In this document: positions 14,501 through 15,417 of the stretch, piece by piece
Numbering within the stretch: position 1 is the first letter of the stretch
Layout: every line of letters begins with the position of its first letter
Assembly: GCA_045577075.1 (NCBI GenBank)
Contig: JAZNHR010000022.1
Span: 1-15,417, forward strand
Direction: 5' to 3'
Length of the DNA: 15,417 nucleotides
DNA from: SIG447 sp045577075
GTDB taxonomy: Bacteria; Bacillota; Clostridia; UMGS1883; UMGS1540
Translations under genes and position numbers: made by a program
Notes under the pieces: model-generated
Database searches by the model: none
Told to the model about the DNA's origin: nothing
The model's input: only the letters and a program-made list of their open reading frames with translations

Positions 14501-15417
14501 AAGGAAGAGTGGTCAGGATTTGTCAGGGCGGTGGAGGGCTTGCAAAGCGGAAAAAATGGCGCTTCCAAAACATTAGCCAAGTATGTTGATAGCGGACTTA
14601 TCCGCACTGAACTCTACGATGAACTGATTGGTAAGTACGGCTCCATCCCTTCGGGGGAAAAACCGCACAGAGATATACAAGTGCCGAAGAAAACGGCAAA
14701 GAACAAAAAGGTATCGCAGACCATCCGCACAATTCTTGAAGCAAAGGCAACACCCGATGCGGCGCTTCCGACTATTGAAAAGATGGTCGAGGACGGCGTT
14801 TTCTCTTATGATGCCTACACGGACAAGCAAGCCATAAAAGATGCTGATGCACATATCAAAGAATATGGGTGGGATGAAAGCCTCGATGCTTGGTTTAACG
14901 ATGTAGAAAAAGGGGTCGTGTCTAAACAACATACTGCAATGGGGTGGGCGTTATACAATAATGCCGCAAACATTGCCGCAACCACTACATCTGCAACAGA
15001 AAAAACTACGGCGATTAAAACTTCTCTTAAAATTCTTGATGCGATGGCGAGACATCAGCGTAGTGCGGCACAGGCGTTGCAAGCGACACGGATATTGAAA
15101 AAGTTGTCTCCCGAAACGCAGTTATACGGCGTGGCAAAAAGTGTTCAGGCATTCCAAACGGAATTAACGGACAAATACGGGAAAAAAGCGCCAGACCTTA
15201 AAATCAACGAGAAGCTTGCGGAAGAATTCCTGAACGCAGAAACAGAAGAAGAGCGAGCCGAGATTGAAAAGGAAATCTACAAAGACATAGGCAGACAGAT
15301 GCCTTCTCGCTTCATCGACAAATGGAATGCGTGGAGATACCTTGCGATGCTTGGTAATGTGCGTACTCACACAAGAAACATTGTCGGTAACGCTTTCTTT
15401 GCGCCTGTTGTTCTTGC
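11588..15417 (+). CDS. Large phage/mobile-element polyvalent protein: zincin peptidase, LPD3-like, PBECR nuclease, LPD38-like (3' end outside window)
   Basis: The frame runs off the right edge (at least 1276 residues). ATG 11588 is the first in-frame start, but its ribosome site is weak and coding-like sequence continues upstream. Visible modules, numbered from this ATG: a helical N-terminus; a zincin-type metallopeptidase with H177-E-G-G-H181 and a likely third ligand E234 or E235; an LPD3-like region (about 350-505, ending FLYEIKF); an unrecognised small domain (about 561-650, YWRTDL to VDGKS); a Gly/Asn/Ser-rich stretch shadowing a nested gene; a PBECR-type barnase/EndoU/RelE-like nuclease (about 765-905, with D-I-R-H823-I-x4-H828 and V-T-E-E-D-I-E-L-I-P); and a helical region ending in AWRYLAMLGN then RNIVGN, typical of LPD38. 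Polyvalent proteins are thought to be injected with phage or conjugative DNA to counter host defences. Six [YFH]SL[KS] motifs mark module borders. Confidence 0.8.
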   Translation, partial: MDASTLDVLTENGVEITVDNVKSVTRFGEEGAKLVAELANKEGITLSQAEKTVKTAYDAGFTDLKATQVNFETDLQTASFEAGKIDRGVQDRIDLAKAQRATIYKGTFTENEYTKNFTKAERTMVSTVAKGLKMDVSVVDKIIANEATKAEANAEHQDGKMRISNTAEKVLYQLVMHEGGHRMKQLAPTEFGVLMNALYERVATRYSQAGMFIDDIKAQHDNAGITLDAGGYFEEYAVRELETIFNSAEEFNKWYAEISGNAQVKTAWQKFMDFISELIEDVKRFVAQSKMTKEERAEAKKSLAELEHIKELYASAFQAAENAATERAKAQGKQSAEIQNNTAEEAGVSYSLSPTKRERLEKTILGISQANIKKVAGNKEIRIFTDQFSVNKAIYSTKGRTAREVNARIKAIPDFEAILRQSTFSHTDTDITGLDNAAKKNVIAMHYFKTVYNGFDIEIVVRDKGKKQFLYEIKFIENKKSSQQSMPTNADSPAPNGDVENDIRIPQNSKSVKKDFSLKDSKGAGRVQAKQNADTNSAKSLEIKKKEQYNGSVSHSLKDKYWRTDLNKTQFKELEESLRRIDNHEPKRIADTVGCWYKGRIDGEALFAIYSTETPENPTILYERKGDGGSFELDILLNLMEEIENGESVDGKSAYVNWVSGGSWLPMVNSSQNNPGNMGGGGHNQNAGVLPRQSQRNGSRAFWNVIENLRRTEQKRYSLKGSDDTAFKATRAKQSAETKVETSMEGETKAAFSLKSLGYADRTFDFDVTQADINLYIENAYLNANEKSYIKFLRVGNDLIDDVSPDVDITGFSHALRDNDIRHIKNSHGKKTNEKYPVTEEDIELIPYVVENYDKVFYKTNANGAPGLIYIKVMPGDVIYYVEAITTEYNGEKLLVNKQMVKTGIDSIPNLYGLIDAINKKQSSSQYLADLNEIRKAYVQDVKENYSKNNISQQPNSVKSNFSLKGVKSPTKEEWSGFVRAVEGLQSGKNGASKTLAKYVDSGLIRTELYDELIGKYGSIPSGEKPHRDIQVPKKTAKNKKVSQTIRTILEAKATPDAALPTIEKMVEDGVFSYDAYTDKQAIKDADAHIKEYGWDESLDAWFNDVEKGVVSKQHTAMGWALYNNAANIAATTTSATEKTTAIKTSLKILDAMARHQRSAAQALQATRILKKLSPETQLYGVAKSVQAFQTELTDKYGKKAPDLKINEKLAEEFLNAETEEERAEIEKEIYKDIGRQMPSRFIDKWNAWRYLAMLGNVRTHTRNIVGNAFFAPVVL
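12635..14482 (+). repeat. Dispersed [YFH]-S-L-[KS] inter-module motif, six copies
   Basis: In the polyvalent frame the tetrapeptide occurs at 12635 (YSLS), 13133 (FSLK), 13250 (HSLK), 13736 (YSLK), 13841 (FSLK) and 14471 (FSLK). Flanks are similar: NSKSVKKDFSLKD and PNSVKSNFSLKG, or KQSAE 15 to 20 residues away. Each copy sits in a linker at the edge of a module. A 13-base direct repeat, CAGAGTGCGGAGA (12587-12599 and 13787-13799), encodes the KQSAE linker twice. Confidence 0.7.
13521..13745 (+). CDS. Nested 74-aa gene inside the polyvalent-protein gene (+1 frame), unknown function
   Basis: The ATG at 13521 is preceded by GGAGG (13507-13511) with a nine-base spacer, a canonical strong site. 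The TAA at 13743-13745 falls exactly at the fourth YSLK motif of the host frame. The product reads like a real small globular protein: helical and charged, with LTENQRMLTGYLAAVG, then IIRETWEAEDTIKMLEFC, then NPNATEAEL and a basic tail (ERSKRDIH). The surrounding frame over the same bases is Gly/Asn/Ser/Trp-rich and looks like a dragged-along translation. It starts inside the end of the unrecognised YWRTDL domain, as in an overlapping two-gene operon. I do not recognise the family. An antitoxin or immunity-like partner of the adjacent domain is possible but is inference. Confidence 0.6.
   Translation: MAKVLTENQRMLTGYLAAVGCQWSTVVKIIRETWEAEDTIKMLEFCRDNPNATEAELSGMSSKIYAERSKRDIH

Noticed and set aside
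1..15417. CRISPR arrays, insertion sequences or rRNA
   Set aside because: No regularly spaced direct repeats, no transposase-like frame with terminal inverted repeats and no rRNA-like sequence was seen on reading both strands.

Overview
The window looks like a piece of a clostridial (low-to-mid GC Firmicutes) chromosome. The evidence is strong GGAGG ribosome sites, TTG and GTG starts, consensus sigma-A promoters, and the proteins themselves: a short-form Pta with AckA, TrmB, MntP, collagen-like phage fibres and clostridial-type phage lysis proteins. About 6.6 kb of ordinary chromosome is flanked by two blocks of phage-derived DNA.

Left block (1 to about 4.7 kb, + strand): the distal end of a prophage. 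It holds the C-terminal part of a structural protein with 14-residue beta-roll repeats, then a 1045-residue fibre (collagen-like triplets, two similar beta-rich modules, a short coiled coil and a C-terminal calcineurin-like phosphoesterase). A lysis cassette follows: a small membrane/coiled-coil protein, a 59-residue holin and a T7-lysozyme-type amidase, closed by a strong terminator. The block ends at the 3' end of a tRNA-Val(CAC) gene, which is the probable attachment site.

Middle (4.7 to 11.3 kb): tRNA-Val, trmB, a tandem ABC-ATPase-like protein and a polytopic membrane protein lie on the minus strand; the last three form one operon. pta-ackA follows as a second minus-strand operon (acetyl-CoA to acetyl phosphate to acetate plus ATP). 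On the plus strand are mntP (Mn2+ efflux) and tRNA-Gln(CTG). Promoters and terminators can be read directly for most of these units. The ABC-like protein has lost essentially every catalytic motif, so it is probably not a working ATPase.

Right block (11.33 kb to the window end, + strand): a very large open frame running off the end. It encodes a phage/mobile-element polyvalent protein: an HEGGH zincin-type peptidase, an LPD3-like domain, an unrecognised small domain, a PBECR-type barnase/RelE-like nuclease, and an LPD38-like C-terminal region. Its 5' end is damaged: recognisable coding sequence continues upstream in another frame, with no start codon or promoter, directly behind the tRNA-Gln terminator. 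The modules are separated by a recurring [YFH]-S-L-K motif. Between two of these motifs lies a separate 74-codon gene in the +1 frame with its own GGAGG ribosome site. This nested gene and the domain just before it are the most interesting candidate for an undescribed system, for example a captured toxin/antitoxin-like pair. No CRISPR array or insertion sequence was seen.
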